A DNA stretch of 36,444 bases from Chloroflexus sp. MS-G. GTDB lineage: Bacteria; Chloroflexota; Chloroflexia; Chloroflexales; Chloroflexaceae. Positions 24,414 to 32,842 of the stretch are shown one piece after another; position 1 is the stretch's first letter, and each line of letters begins with the position of its first letter. Position numbers and translations under genes: made by a program. The notes under the pieces were generated by a model. The model was not told where the DNA came from. It was given only the letters and a program-made list of their open reading frames with translations, and made no database searches. The stretch lies in the NCBI RefSeq assembly GCF_000735195.1, contig NZ_JPIM01000045.1:1-36444 (forward strand). The letters are read 5' to 3'.

Positions 24414-27002
24414 TTAACCTGATACACGATTAATGGCTTCGTCGATACCAGGGTATTCAGGACTCATCTGTTTAAGTGTTTGATATGTTGTGAGGGCTTC
24501 GTCCCATCGTCTCTGTTCTTCGTAGGTACGACCAAGACCAAAGTACGCACTGAGATAGTCGGGATCGAGTTCAATGGCCCGCTTAAACATCGGTTCGGCC
24601 TTCTGGTAACGGTCACTGAGAAAGAGACTCCAGCCGAGGCCGTTAAAAATCTCTGCTTCCTGATCATTAAGCTGAAGTGCTTTTTCAAATACTTCTATCG
24701 ACTCAGCGTAACGTTCTTGGTATTGGAGAATCCAACCGAGGCCATTATATGCAAGACTAGCGTAGTCGTCGAGCTTGATAGCCGTGCGATAAGCGATTTC
24801 GGCTTGTTGATACAGTTGATTTTGTACATTCTGATCGGTGGCATCGTATCCGGCAAACAGGCTGGCTTCTCCTAAAAAGAAATGCGCGATTGCTGAGGAT
24901 GGATTTAGTTCAACTGCCTGTTTGAAATAGTCAATGGCTGTTTGTGTATCACCCTGATCAAAGGCGACTCGTCCTAGACCGAGCAAGGCATCACTATCGT
25001 TGGGATGTTGTTTGCGAGCTTGCTCAAAGGCGCGTTTGGCTTCATCGAGCTGATTATCAAAGTACGCGATCCAACCCAGTCCTGTGCGAGCCGGACTAAA
25101 GGCAGGATCGAGTTGCAACGCAGCGTTGTATTCATTACGCGCCGTGGCTCGATCGTTCGTCGAAAGATAGATGTTTGCCAGCTCATAGTGGAAGAAAGCC
25201 AGCGTTGGGTAAGCGTCAATGGCAGCTTCAAGACTGCTGATAGCCTGTTCGAGCACTGCCGAATCGTTACGCAGTTTGTAGTCCTGGGCAAAAGCCCAGC
25301 CCAGAAGTGCACGGATGAATGCCTGTGTCAACGGATCACTCTGGTTGAGACGGTCTTCGGCATCACCAATCGCGGCAAATGCCTCGTCCATCAGGGCATT
25401 ATTCCGACTATCGGCAGCATTCGTTGCGACCACTGCTGCGCGTAAGGCATAACCAATCGCGGCGGTTGGATCGGCAGCGATAGCACGTTGACTTGCCGTG
25501 CGCGCCTCCACAATATTCCCCAATTGAAAGTAGGCGTAACCACTAATACCTTCGCCAATTGCTCTGTCAGAGCCACTGTTGGCATTGCGTAACGACTCCG
25601 TTGCCTTTAGCGCTGTATCCCAATCACCTTGCGCCAGTAAAGCCCATGCCAGGCGGGCATGCGCCTTCATATTAGCCGGATCGGCGTCGACTGCTGACCG
25701 ATAGGCTGTGATGGCACTAGTCAATCCATTTGGGCGAGCCAGCGCGGCGTCGCCTTCATTTATGAGCGTTTCATCGGGTTGTGTGATAACCGTTGGCGAC
25801 GGCGGCGACGAAGGGCGAAAAAGGAAGAAGGCAGTCAGGCCACCTCCAATCAAAACGACACTGGCGATGAGACCGATAAGAATGAGGCCAACCGGTACCC
25901 CTTTTCTAGGGGTTTGGAGTGGCGCTGTCGGAACGTTAAGCGGGTTTGGTGTTGGTGGGGTAACGCTGTATGGATGGGCTGCTGGTGCCGCTGGTGTTTG
26001 AACGTAGACGGGTGGTGGGGTGGCAGGCGCGGTTGGTGCATACGCGGGTGGTGGGGTGGCAAGCGCGGTTGGTGCATACGCGGGTGGTGGGGTTGGTTGG
26101 CCTGAGATGGCAGCAGCCGGCATCCCGCGCTGTGGCGTTAAGGGGCGGCTCAATTCTTGTTCGCTCAAGCCGACGGCCTGCCGCAATGCGGCAACCATTT
26201 CGCCAGCCGAGGCAAAGCGGGCTTCGGGCTTACGCGCCAGTGCACGCATGATAACATCTTCAACCGCTGGCGGTAGATCGCCACGAATGTCACGGGGTGG
26301 AATAGGGGCATGAACGAGACGTGCAGCCAGCATTGCCATCGGGGTCTCGGCTTTGAAGGGAAATGCCCCGGTGAGCAGCTCGTAGAGCATCACCCCCAGG
26401 GCATAAATATCAGTTGGCGGACCAACGTTAGGCAACCCCTGTGCCTGTTCAGGGGACATATATTCAGGGGTTCCCATCACCGTCCCAGCGATGGTTAAAC
26501 CACTGCTACTGCTGCCGATACCACGTGCCAGGCCGAAGTCGGTCAGATAAATCCAACCGTCGTCGGTAATCATCACGTTCGAGGGTTTAATATCACGGTG
26601 AATAATGCCTTGCCGATGGGCGTAATCGAGTGCTTCACCAACCTGAGCCAGGATATGCGCAGCCCGTTTTACCGGCAATGCACCTTCTTGTTGAAGCAAC
26701 TGTTTGAGCGTGCGCCCTTGAATGAACTTCATGGCGATATAGTGGTATCCAGCCACTTCACCAACTTCATAAATGGGCATAATGTGGGGGTGCTCTAAAC
26801 GGGCAGCACTGCGCGCCTCTTGTCGAAAACGAGCAACATAGCTCTGATCGCTGGTCAACTCTGGCGGCAGAATCTTCAACGCGACAATACGATCAAGATC
26901 GGTCTGGCGTGCTTTGTAAACAACAGCCATCCCACCACGTCCTAGTTCAGCAATGATCTCAAACCGGCCAAGCGTTTGACCAACAAGGGATAGTTCACTC
27001 AT
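24414..27002 (-). CDS. Transmembrane Ser/Thr protein kinase with TPR tail
   Basis: An 862-residue Hanks-type kinase. The ATG at 27002 (MSELSLVGQTLGRF) has AGGA 7 bases upstream; the longer upstream start was rejected. The kinase domain (about 14-275) is complete: glycine loop GRGGMAVVYK at 21-30, Lys43, catalytic HRD at 135-137, DFG at 155-157, then GTPEYMSPEQ. A Pro/Ala-rich linker built on 36-bp DNA repeats leads to one membrane span near 370-392 (VGLILIGLIASVVLIGGGL). The outer ~460 residues are TPR units, ending with YPGIDEAINRVSG. The architecture resembles PknB-type kinases with TPRs in place of PASTA domains as the probable external sensor. First gene of an operon. Confidence 0.95.
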   Translation of the reverse strand: MSELSLVGQTLGRFEIIAELGRGGMAVVYKARQTDLDRIVALKILPPELTSDQSYVARFRQEARSAARLEHPHIMPIYEVGEVAGYHYIAMKFIQGRTLKQLLQQEGALPVKRAAHILAQVGEALDYAHRQGIIHRDIKPSNVMITDDGWIYLTDFGLARGIGSSSSGLTIAGTVMGTPEYMSPEQAQGLPNVGPPTDIYALGVMLYELLTGAFPFKAETPMAMLAARLVHAPIPPRDIRGDLPPAVEDVIMRALARKPEARFASAGEMVAALRQAVGLSEQELSRPLTPQRGMPAAAISGQPTPPPAYAPTALATPPPAYAPTAPATPPPVYVQTPAAPAAHPYSVTPPTPNPLNVPTAPLQTPRKGVPVGLILIGLIASVVLIGGGLTAFFLFRPSSPPSPTVITQPDETLINEGDAALARPNGLTSAITAYRSAVDADPANMKAHARLAWALLAQGDWDTALKATESLRNANSGSDRAIGEGISGYAYFQLGNIVEARTASQRAIAADPTAAIGYALRAAVVATNAADSRNNALMDEAFAAIGDAEDRLNQSDPLTQAFIRALLGWAFAQDYKLRNDSAVLEQAISSLEAAIDAYPTLAFFHYELANIYLSTNDRATARNEYNAALQLDPAFSPARTGLGWIAYFDNQLDEAKRAFEQARKQHPNDSDALLGLGRVAFDQGDTQTAIDYFKQAVELNPSSAIAHFFLGEASLFAGYDATDQNVQNQLYQQAEIAYRTAIKLDDYASLAYNGLGWILQYQERYAESIEVFEKALQLNDQEAEIFNGLGWSLFLSDRYQKAEPMFKRAIELDPDYLSAYFGLGRTYEEQRRWDEALTTYQTLKQMSPEYPGIDEAINRVSG
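26010..26094 (-). repeat. 36-bp tandem repeats in the kinase linker
   Basis: Two 36-base units (26010-26045 and 26046-26081) differ at one base, and a third begins at 26082. They encode PPPAYAPTALAT-type repeats of the linker before the membrane span. The near identity suggests recent duplication. Confidence 0.85.
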
Positions 27003-27628
27003 AATATTTCCTGCCTCGCCTAGAGTGTGTATGAAAAGCAATTCTCTTGCCGACCTCTAGCCCGTATGCCGAGATGAGTGGGTATAACCATCGGACGTTA
27101 TGGCGGGGCGTACTGCCATGTGATCCTACCATCACCGTATCTGGCGATGAGCAGGGAGAACCATCGTACACTGCATAAGCATACGTTGGCAGGCGCGTTT
27201 GGAATCTGCCCCTGCCAGTGCGGTGGTGGGCACGATGGACGAGACACGTCGCTCTCTCGCCGCTGGCACACCCGCTCATAAGTGAGCCAACGGGGTAGGT
27301 GTAGACGACTATCGGCACAGAAAGATACAAGCCTCTTCTCACTTCTGACTCCTAGTCCGTGTTCCCCATAGATCGGTGCAGGCTACGGACGCTCTCTCAG
27401 AGTGTGTCTGAACATATTCCTGGGTCCTAGAAGCGCGGGCCTCTGGCTCACGTCCTACCGTGAGCAGTTACTATACTCCGTAGGTCGCGACTCACGGCGC
27501 GGCAGCCTTCTCCTTTCCTTCCGGCTGACCCCCTCTGCTTCTACAAGGGAAGAGGAAGGAGAAGAACAACCAGCGACACAAAAGGTTTTTTCGACACCCT
27601 CTCAGACACATCAAAGCCCGGCTTCAAT
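27003..27628. other. Intergenic region, 626 bases, repeat-rich
   Basis: This is the longest gap in the window. It holds a 36-base imperfect direct repeat (27063-27098 and 27136-27171, 25 of 36 matching), composite repeat R3, and a purine/pyrimidine hairpin (27507-27522 with 27547-27564). Short open frames here have no recognisable domains, ribosome binding sites or codon pattern, so no gene is called. The promoter of the Ser/Thr kinase operon should lie here, but I could not place it. Confidence 0.6.
27393..27456 (-). repeat. Composite GGGCC-hairpin repeat, copy R3
   Basis: Read on the minus strand this is an imperfect GGGCC hairpin (27433-27456) followed by GTTCAGACACACTCTGAGA. The latter matches 17 of 19 bases of the copy at 12915-12933. 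Order and spacing agree with R1, so the two are copies of one element in opposite orientation. Confidence 0.55.
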
Positions 27629-28396
27629 TCATGATGTACCGGCTGCATACGTATAACGACTGATTAGGTTGCCGTTTGCATCACGTAAGACGGCGCTGTC
27701 GGTAGTATTGTTCCAAATAGGCTGTCGTGAACCCCAGTATACGTTATACGCATCATCGATTCCGGCCTTCGTCCACACTTTCACTTCGGCGCCACCGGCA
27801 AGGGTAAAGGCAGGGAAGGTGTACGTGCGTTGGCTCCCTTCATCAACCAGTGTCCAGCCAGTAAGGTCAACCGGTTCGTGAGACTGATTGGTGATAACGA
27901 CAAATTCACCTTCCAGATCGCTACCAGGCGGATCGTATTCAATGTATGTGATACTTACGTTGGGAGGTTCTGCAACCAGTCGTTCAATCTCGGTAATCGA
28001 CCCAGCTACCTCTTCGGTCAAGAGTTCGGCAATATCTTCCTCGACCGGCTCGCCATCTGCCTGGCCAGCGGGTGATGGCGACGATGAAGCGAGCGCTTCT
28101 GGGGTAATGATCACAGTCAGATGTTGTTCAGGTTCGGGGTGACGGGTTGGAGGGAGTGCGGAAGGTTCATTTGCCCAGTGGTTGATCTCTTGCTCGGCAA
28201 TGCGCGCAAAATCACCAGGCAGGCTGGCAAATCCACGGCTCAGCTCATACAATGCTCGTTCCATATGCGTGCGACTCTGGGCTGGAAGGAGACCGAGTGG
28301 CAGCCGCAGCAGCCCAAGGCCAAATCGACCAACTTGAACGGCTGTCTGTTCAATCGTATCGTACAGTGGATCGTTGTGGGATGAGCGGGTAGACAT
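27629..28396 (-). CDS. Lamin-tail domain (LTD) protein
   Basis: A 255-residue protein. The ATG at 28396 has GGAGG about 8 bases upstream. Residues about 15-85 are helical (VQVGRFGLGLLRLPLGLL, then ERALYELSRGFASL), without a signal peptide. Residues about 85-145 are an acidic Pro/Ser/Glu linker. The C-terminal ~100 residues form an immunoglobulin-like LTD domain: VSITYIEYDPPGSDLEGEFV, SHEPVDLTGWTLVDEG, and SAVLRDANGNLISRYTY near the end. LTD domains in bacteria are usually attached to surface proteins or nucleases, so a cytosolic-looking one is odd. It lies 48 bases after the sugar nucleotidyltransferase fusion and is probably cotranscribed. Confidence 0.85.
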   Translation of the reverse strand: MSTRSSHNDPLYDTIEQTAVQVGRFGLGLLRLPLGLLPAQSRTHMERALYELSRGFASLPGDFARIAEQEINHWANEPSALPPTRHPEPEQHLTVIITPEALASSSPSPAGQADGEPVEEDIAELLTEEVAGSITEIERLVAEPPNVSITYIEYDPPGSDLEGEFVVITNQSHEPVDLTGWTLVDEGSQRTYTFPAFTLAGGAEVKVWTKAGIDDAYNVYWGSRQPIWNNTTDSAVLRDANGNLISRYTYAAGTS

Positions 28397-28444
28397 AGTA
28401 CCCTCCTCCAAACAATTATCGTTACGGTCGCCAATCGACCGCTT

Positions 28445-30937
28445 TCACTGCAAACTTGTCACCAGACCGGCATATTTCTCGGTCAAGACGCGGGCATGCT
28501 CTTCACTGGTACCTTCTGCAATCACATGAAAGAACGGCCCATCAGGGTCGGGTAAGATCAGCACCCATTCCTGGCCCAATTCGATCTTGATACCGTCAAT
28601 CTGCTCGCCATGTCGCTCGTGGTATTGTTGATTGAGGATTCGCATCACCTTGCCCTTGCTCTCCCACCGGCATGGGACACGGGTTTGCCAGAGGTAATAA
28701 GGTGGTAGATCGGCCAATACCTCGCTGAGTCTGGTTTGGTTAAGGGTAAGCAGCTCCATCAGCCGGGCAATCGCAAACATTCCATCGGCAACGGGGTAGA
28801 AATGTGGGAAGATATAGTTGCCCGTCCCATCACCGAGCAGGAGGAGATCAGGGCGTTCGGCGGCCAGATTCATCAACGCACCGACATTGGCGCGGGTACG
28901 GATAATACTCCCACCGTAGCGGGCAGCGATCTGCTCAAACGCCCGTGGTGCAGTCACCGGTACGGCCACAATCCCACCGCCATTGGCGCGCATTGCCAGT
29001 GCCGTGATGGCTGCCAATGCGCGTAGCGGATGCAACCGGTGCCCCTGATCGTCAATCAGGAAAATTTTCTCGCCACCGGGATCGAGCCGTACCCCAAATT
29101 GCGCACCAACGACCGGCGTAATCTTGGTCAACCGGGTCATTGCTGCCTCAAAGTCAGCACTTGTCTGAAAGACCATGCGTTCATCGAGGTAGACATTCAA
29201 CTCCACTGCATCAGCCTGCATGCGACGCAAAATTTCAGCCATGACCGTGCTGGTGCTGGTGTTTGCGTAGTCGATTACGATAGGGAAGCCTTTGCCAAAG
29301 GCGGCATTTTGTCCCAGGGCTTTCATAAATGCCGCCCGATATGTCTCTTCAACATCTTCCCCATAGAAAATACGACCGATCTCATCGAGGTAGGCCCGGC
29401 GGTAATCTTCACGGAAAAACGTGTTCTCAATTTTTCGTTCGGTAGCACTGTTGATGTCGAGACCGAGATGGTTGAAGAACTTAATTTCAGCAACCCGATT
29501 GTCGAAGGGCGAGATACGCACATGAACACCACCAGCCGCACCACTGGCGTAAGTATAGTAGCGGGCAATCGGAATCGGGACATTACGCAGGTCACAGACG
29601 TTGATCCCGGCCGAGGGCAAACCGGCGATGATAGCCCGTTTGAGCATACGAGGCGTAAAGTGGGCGTCACGGTTAATGGTAACGGTTGAGCCGCGAGGGA
29701 GAGTAGCACCGTAAGCTGCACCCAGGCGGGCACACATTTCGGGTGTAATCTCGATGTTGACCAGGCCGGTGATCCCGTAGCGCCCGAATAGCACACGCCG
29801 ACCCTGACTGCCCCAAATAATACTGGACGTGACCGTCGCGCCTTCATCAACTTCTTTTGAAGGCCAGATTTTGACATTCGGCTGCACAACGGCTCCGGCA
29901 CCGATTTGTACGCCGTCACCGATTACAGCCCCTTCAAAAATCATTGCCCGTGAACGGATATTGCACTGACGCAAGACAATCGCGCCGCGTAGCTCGGCTC
30001 GTTCGCCGATGTAGGAATTGCGCCAAATGATCGAGCGGTCGATGTTGGCCCGGCTATCAACGATGGTGTAATCGCGGATGACCGATGGCCCATGAATGAT
30101 TACCCCACCCTTAATCTTGGCGCCATGACCGAGATAAATAGGGCCGTGCAGTTGAGCGTCAGGGGCAATTTCAGCATCGCGATCAATCCAGATGTCGCCA
30201 CCGATATTGTGACCGATACGCGGCAGATTCACCTTTCCAGACAGATAATCGCTACACGCCCGCATGTATTCCTCGATGGTACCAACATCCGTCCAATATC
30301 CGTTGGCAATATATCCGTAAAGACGGTCGTTACGGTGCAGCATGCGCGGAAAGACATCTTTTGACCAGTCGGTGACTTTGCCGCGTTCGATATAGCTAAA
30401 AATTTCAGGATTGAAAACGTAGATACCTGTATTGACCGTATCTGAGAAGACCTCACCCCAGCTCGGTTTTTCAAGTAATTGGCGGATGCGCCCCTGTTCA
30501 TCGGTAATGATGACGCCATAGTCAAGCGGATTGGCCACGCGAGTCAGGGTAATTGTGGCGGTTGCGCCAGACGCAATGTGATATTCAATGATTTGCGTGA
30601 GGTTGAAATCGGTTAGCGCATCACCAGAAATGACCAAAAATGGTTCTGTTAGCAGATGTTCAGCATTTTTGACACTACCGGCGGTACCGAGGGGCACTTC
30701 TTCAAGAGAGTATGTAATATTAACACCATACGCACTGCCATCGCCGTAGTAATCCTGGATCACATTAGCCAGGTACTGCACGGTAATGATAATATCGGTA
30801 ATTCCGTGCAGTTTGAGCAATTCAATAATATGCTGCATCACCGGTCGATCGACCAGTGATACCATCGGCTTGGGGCGATTGATCGTGAGCGGTCGCAGGC
30901 GAGTGCCCTCGCCGCCGGCCATCACAACAGCTTTCAT
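28445..30937 (-). CDS. Sugar-1-phosphate nucleotidyltransferase/phosphohexomutase-like fusion
   Basis: An 830-residue fusion, probably a mannose-1-phosphate guanylyltransferase. The ATG at 30937 follows AGGAG by about 7 bases. Residues 1-235 are the nucleotidyltransferase: [18 protein letters not shown] with PKPM, then [11 protein letters not shown] and [18 protein letters not shown]. Residues about 250-370 are left-handed beta-helix hexapeptide repeats. Residues about 375-830 have the alpha-D-phosphohexomutase fold, but the phosphoserine loop TASHNP is replaced around [15 protein letters not shown] and the metal loop DGDGDR by RLDPGGEKI. The mutase half is therefore probably inactive or regulatory. 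It supplies activated sugar for envelope or glycolipid synthesis by inference. It has an extended -10 promoter, divergent from the tRNA gene. Confidence 0.9.
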   Translation of the reverse strand: MKAVVMAGGEGTRLRPLTINRPKPMVSLVDRPVMQHIIELLKLHGITDIIITVQYLANVIQDYYGDGSAYGVNITYSLEEVPLGTAGSVKNAEHLLTEPFLVISGDALTDFNLTQIIEYHIASGATATITLTRVANPLDYGVIITDEQGRIRQLLEKPSWGEVFSDTVNTGIYVFNPEIFSYIERGKVTDWSKDVFPRMLHRNDRLYGYIANGYWTDVGTIEEYMRACSDYLSGKVNLPRIGHNIGGDIWIDRDAEIAPDAQLHGPIYLGHGAKIKGGVIIHGPSVIRDYTIVDSRANIDRSIIWRNSYIGERAELRGAIVLRQCNIRSRAMIFEGAVIGDGVQIGAGAVVQPNVKIWPSKEVDEGATVTSSIIWGSQGRRVLFGRYGITGLVNIEITPEMCARLGAAYGATLPRGSTVTINRDAHFTPRMLKRAIIAGLPSAGINVCDLRNVPIPIARYYTYASGAAGGVHVRISPFDNRVAEIKFFNHLGLDINSATERKIENTFFREDYRRAYLDEIGRIFYGEDVEETYRAAFMKALGQNAAFGKGFPIVIDYANTSTSTVMAEILRRMQADAVELNVYLDERMVFQTSADFEAAMTRLTKITPVVGAQFGVRLDPGGEKIFLIDDQGHRLHPLRALAAITALAMRANGGGIVAVPVTAPRAFEQIAARYGGSIIRTRANVGALMNLAAERPDLLLLGDGTGNYIFPHFYPVADGMFAIARLMELLTLNQTRLSEVLADLPPYYLWQTRVPCRWESKGKVMRILNQQYHERHGEQIDGIKIELGQEWVLILPDPDGPFFHVIAEGTSEEHARVLTEKYAGLVTSLQ

Positions 30938-31017
30938 GGCGGCTCCTGCAAACTGTCGATACCGCGACGACAACCAGGCTGCGCGGCGGAGGGGCGGGAT
31001 ACCACAACAGCACCCTC

Positions 31018-31026
31018 AGTATATCA
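31018..31026 (-). promoter_or_regulatory. Extended -10 promoter of the nucleotidyltransferase fusion gene
   Basis: On the minus strand TGATATACT gives an extended -10, TATACT at 31018-31023, about 80 bases before the start codon. Confidence 0.6.
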
Positions 31027-31051
31027 TGGTACGAACCTGCCCGGCAACCTC

Positions 31052-31080
31052 TTGCCGAAAATGTTCTCTCGTGTTATACT
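31052..31080 (+). promoter_or_regulatory. Promoter of the tRNA-Leu gene
   Basis: TTGCCG (31052-31057) and TATACT (31075-31080) are 17 bases apart, and TG at 31072-31073 adds an extended -10. Transcription would begin just before the tRNA at 31089. Confidence 0.8.
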
Positions 31081-31088
31081 CGCCGAGG

Positions 31089-31172
31089 GGGGACGTGGCG
31101 GAATGGCAGACGCGCATGACTTAGGATCATGTGCCGCAAGGCGTGTGGGTTCAACTCCCACCGTCCCCACCA
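31089..31172 (+). tRNA. tRNA-Leu (anticodon UAG)
   Basis: The acceptor stem GGGGACG pairs with CGTCCCC, followed by discriminator A and an encoded CCA at 31170-31172. The anticodon stem CATGA/TCATG holds loop CTTAGGA, reading UAG for the CUA leucine codon. The variable arm TGCCGCAAGGCGT is long and paired (GCC/GGC), as in leucine tRNAs. The T-arm is GTGGG-TTCAACT-CCCAC. It is a single-gene unit with its own promoter and terminator. Confidence 0.97.
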
Positions 31173-31179
31173 CCTGAGC

Positions 31180-31212
31180 ACCGTGTAGCGTATCTATGCT
31201 ACACGGTTTTTT
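31180..31212 (+). terminator. Intrinsic terminator of the tRNA-Leu gene
   Basis: ACCGTGTAGC (31180-31189) pairs perfectly with GCTACACGGT (31198-31207) and is followed by a run of six T. It overlaps the last codons of the convergent HEAT-S1 gene. It is the only classical hairpin plus T-tract terminator in the window. Confidence 0.92.
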
Positions 31213-32842
31213 GCTGTAGTTCGGTATACAGGCTCAATGCGATTCGACGCCGTTCATTATCAATACTGAGAATTACCCCCTGCACCTCGCGACCAGGGAC
31301 AAACTTTTGCGGCAACGGTTGTTGATCGGGTGGAATGTGGCTGATATGAGCAAGACCCTGCACGCCGGGTACTAGTTCGATAAATAAACCAAAGCCGGTG
31401 ATCCCGGTAACGATGCCCTTTACCTGCATACCAACCGTAAACCGTTGGCTAACGTCACGCCATGGATCAGGACTGAGCCGACGGATGCTCAGGTTGACAC
31501 GGAGACGTTCTTCATCAATGTCGGTAATCATCGCCCGTACTATCTGGCCGGGTTGAAGCGCCTGGCGAGCATCACCGAGCCAGCGCCAGTCAATTTCCCC
31601 GACGTGGACGAAGCCCTCAACACCGCTCACGTCAATCACGGCACCGTAGCGTAGCACTCGCAGAACGGTACCTTCGACCACTTGTTCAATGCTCAGTTGT
31701 GCCAACCGTTTTCGGCGTTGTTGCAGGCGTTCGTTGTCTAACGTTGGCAGCACAATAGTCGGTACTTGACGATCCTGGTCGGTTGTGGTCGATGTCGCCG
31801 AGGTCTGACGGAGCGCAGTTAGACAGCGGGTCGCATGGTGACGAATTTCGGCACTGGGATCATGAGCGGCGATATGGCTCATCAGTGGTATACTCTGCTC
31901 GTCGTGCCATTCAGCCAGAATGCTCAACAACTTCTTAATCAGTGCGCGATTTTGTACTGTTGCCCGCTCAAGAACGTTGCGTAAGGCGGGTGCCGCAGGC
32001 CGGTAATCGACAGTATGGAAAAAGCGAATGACCTCGTTGAGCAAGTGGCTGCCTTCTTCGTTGAGTAATGGGATGAGCGCTGGTGCGGCTTCGACGGCAT
32101 GCAGTTGGATCAGAGTCCGCACTGCAAGAGTACGTAATCCGACGACATAACAGGCAATTTCGATGAGTAATGGAACGGCGCTGCGAGCCTGCAAACGGGC
32201 GAGCGATTGCATTGCAACGCTAGCGGCACGGCTAGGAATGTGTTGTTGAGTTGTATGCTGGGCAATACATTCTTCCAGAAACCTGAGTAAGCCGGGAATG
32301 GCAGCCGACACATGAAGCAGACCGGCTGCTTCAGCCGCCGCAATGCGTATGACCAGATGGGGGCTGTTTAGAAAATCGGGGATCACGCTTGCCAGCGTGT
32401 GGTCACCGAGGCGCGCCAGTGCCACAATTGCCGCAGCGACAATTGGTGGTTCAGGGTCATCAAGACATGCGCTAATCTGGTCTCGGGCATCGCTAACAAG
32501 TCGTCGGCCTAGCGTGCGGATAGCCGCTGCTGCCACGAATGTCTTTGGATCGTCGATGGCGGCCAGCAGCGTATCGATAACCATCGGTGAGAGCGGTTTC
32601 TGACTGTAGCCGATTGCTTCAGCCGCAACTTCACGCACCATTGGGCGCGGATGCGTCAGGGCAGGAAGCACCAGATCGGGATCAACATTGAGGTTGACCA
32701 ACCGGCTAGCAGCTCGTGCCCGTACCAGTTGGTCACGAGAATGGATTGCTCGCGCCAGCTCTTCGAGTTGGTCGGTCATTAGCTCACTAAGCCGTTTGCG
32801 GTCATTGGCCGTATCACCTTCGTAATCATCGAGATGACTCAT
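31199..32842 (-). CDS. HEAT-repeat protein with two S1 RNA-binding domains
   Basis: A 547-residue protein. Residues about 20-350 are alpha-helical HEAT-like repeats, for example VRARAASRLVNLNVDPDLVL, PMVREVAAEAIGYSQKPLS and VIRIAAAEAAGLLHVSAA. Two S1 domains follow: about 385-460 (VEGTVLRVLRYGAVIDVSGV) and 470-542 (VKGIVTGITGFGLFIELVPG). S1 domains bind RNA and occur in ribosomal and decay proteins; HEAT arrays bind proteins. Their fusion is uncommon to my knowledge and the role is unknown, though ribosome or mRNA binding is a fair inference. The ATG overlaps the stop of the acyl-CoA synthetase gene (ATGA), so the two are coupled. Confidence 0.9.
   Translation of the reverse strand: MSHLDDYEGDTANDRKRLSELMTDQLEELARAIHSRDQLVRARAASRLVNLNVDPDLVLPALTHPRPMVREVAAEAIGYSQKPLSPMVIDTLLAAIDDPKTFVAAAAIRTLGRRLVSDARDQISACLDDPEPPIVAAAIVALARLGDHTLASVIPDFLNSPHLVIRIAAAEAAGLLHVSAAIPGLLRFLEECIAQHTTQQHIPSRAASVAMQSLARLQARSAVPLLIEIACYVVGLRTLAVRTLIQLHAVEAAPALIPLLNEEGSHLLNEVIRFFHTVDYRPAAPALRNVLERATVQNRALIKKLLSILAEWHDEQSIPLMSHIAAHDPSAEIRHHATRCLTALRQTSATSTTTDQDRQVPTIVLPTLDNERLQQRRKRLAQLSIEQVVEGTVLRVLRYGAVIDVSGVEGFVHVGEIDWRWLGDARQALQPGQIVRAMITDIDEERLRVNLSIRRLSPDPWRDVSQRFTVGMQVKGIVTGITGFGLFIELVPGVQGLAHISHIPPDQQPLPQKFVPGREVQGVILSIDNERRRIALSLYTELQQKTV

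Noticed and set aside
27402..27656. Plus-strand open frame of 84 residues in the 626-base gap
   Set aside because: It runs through composite repeat R3 and the purine/pyrimidine hairpin; no ribosome binding site or domain.
29030..29689. 219-residue plus-strand open frame
   Set aside because: It lies wholly antisense to the nucleotidyltransferase fusion, whose frame has clear domains.
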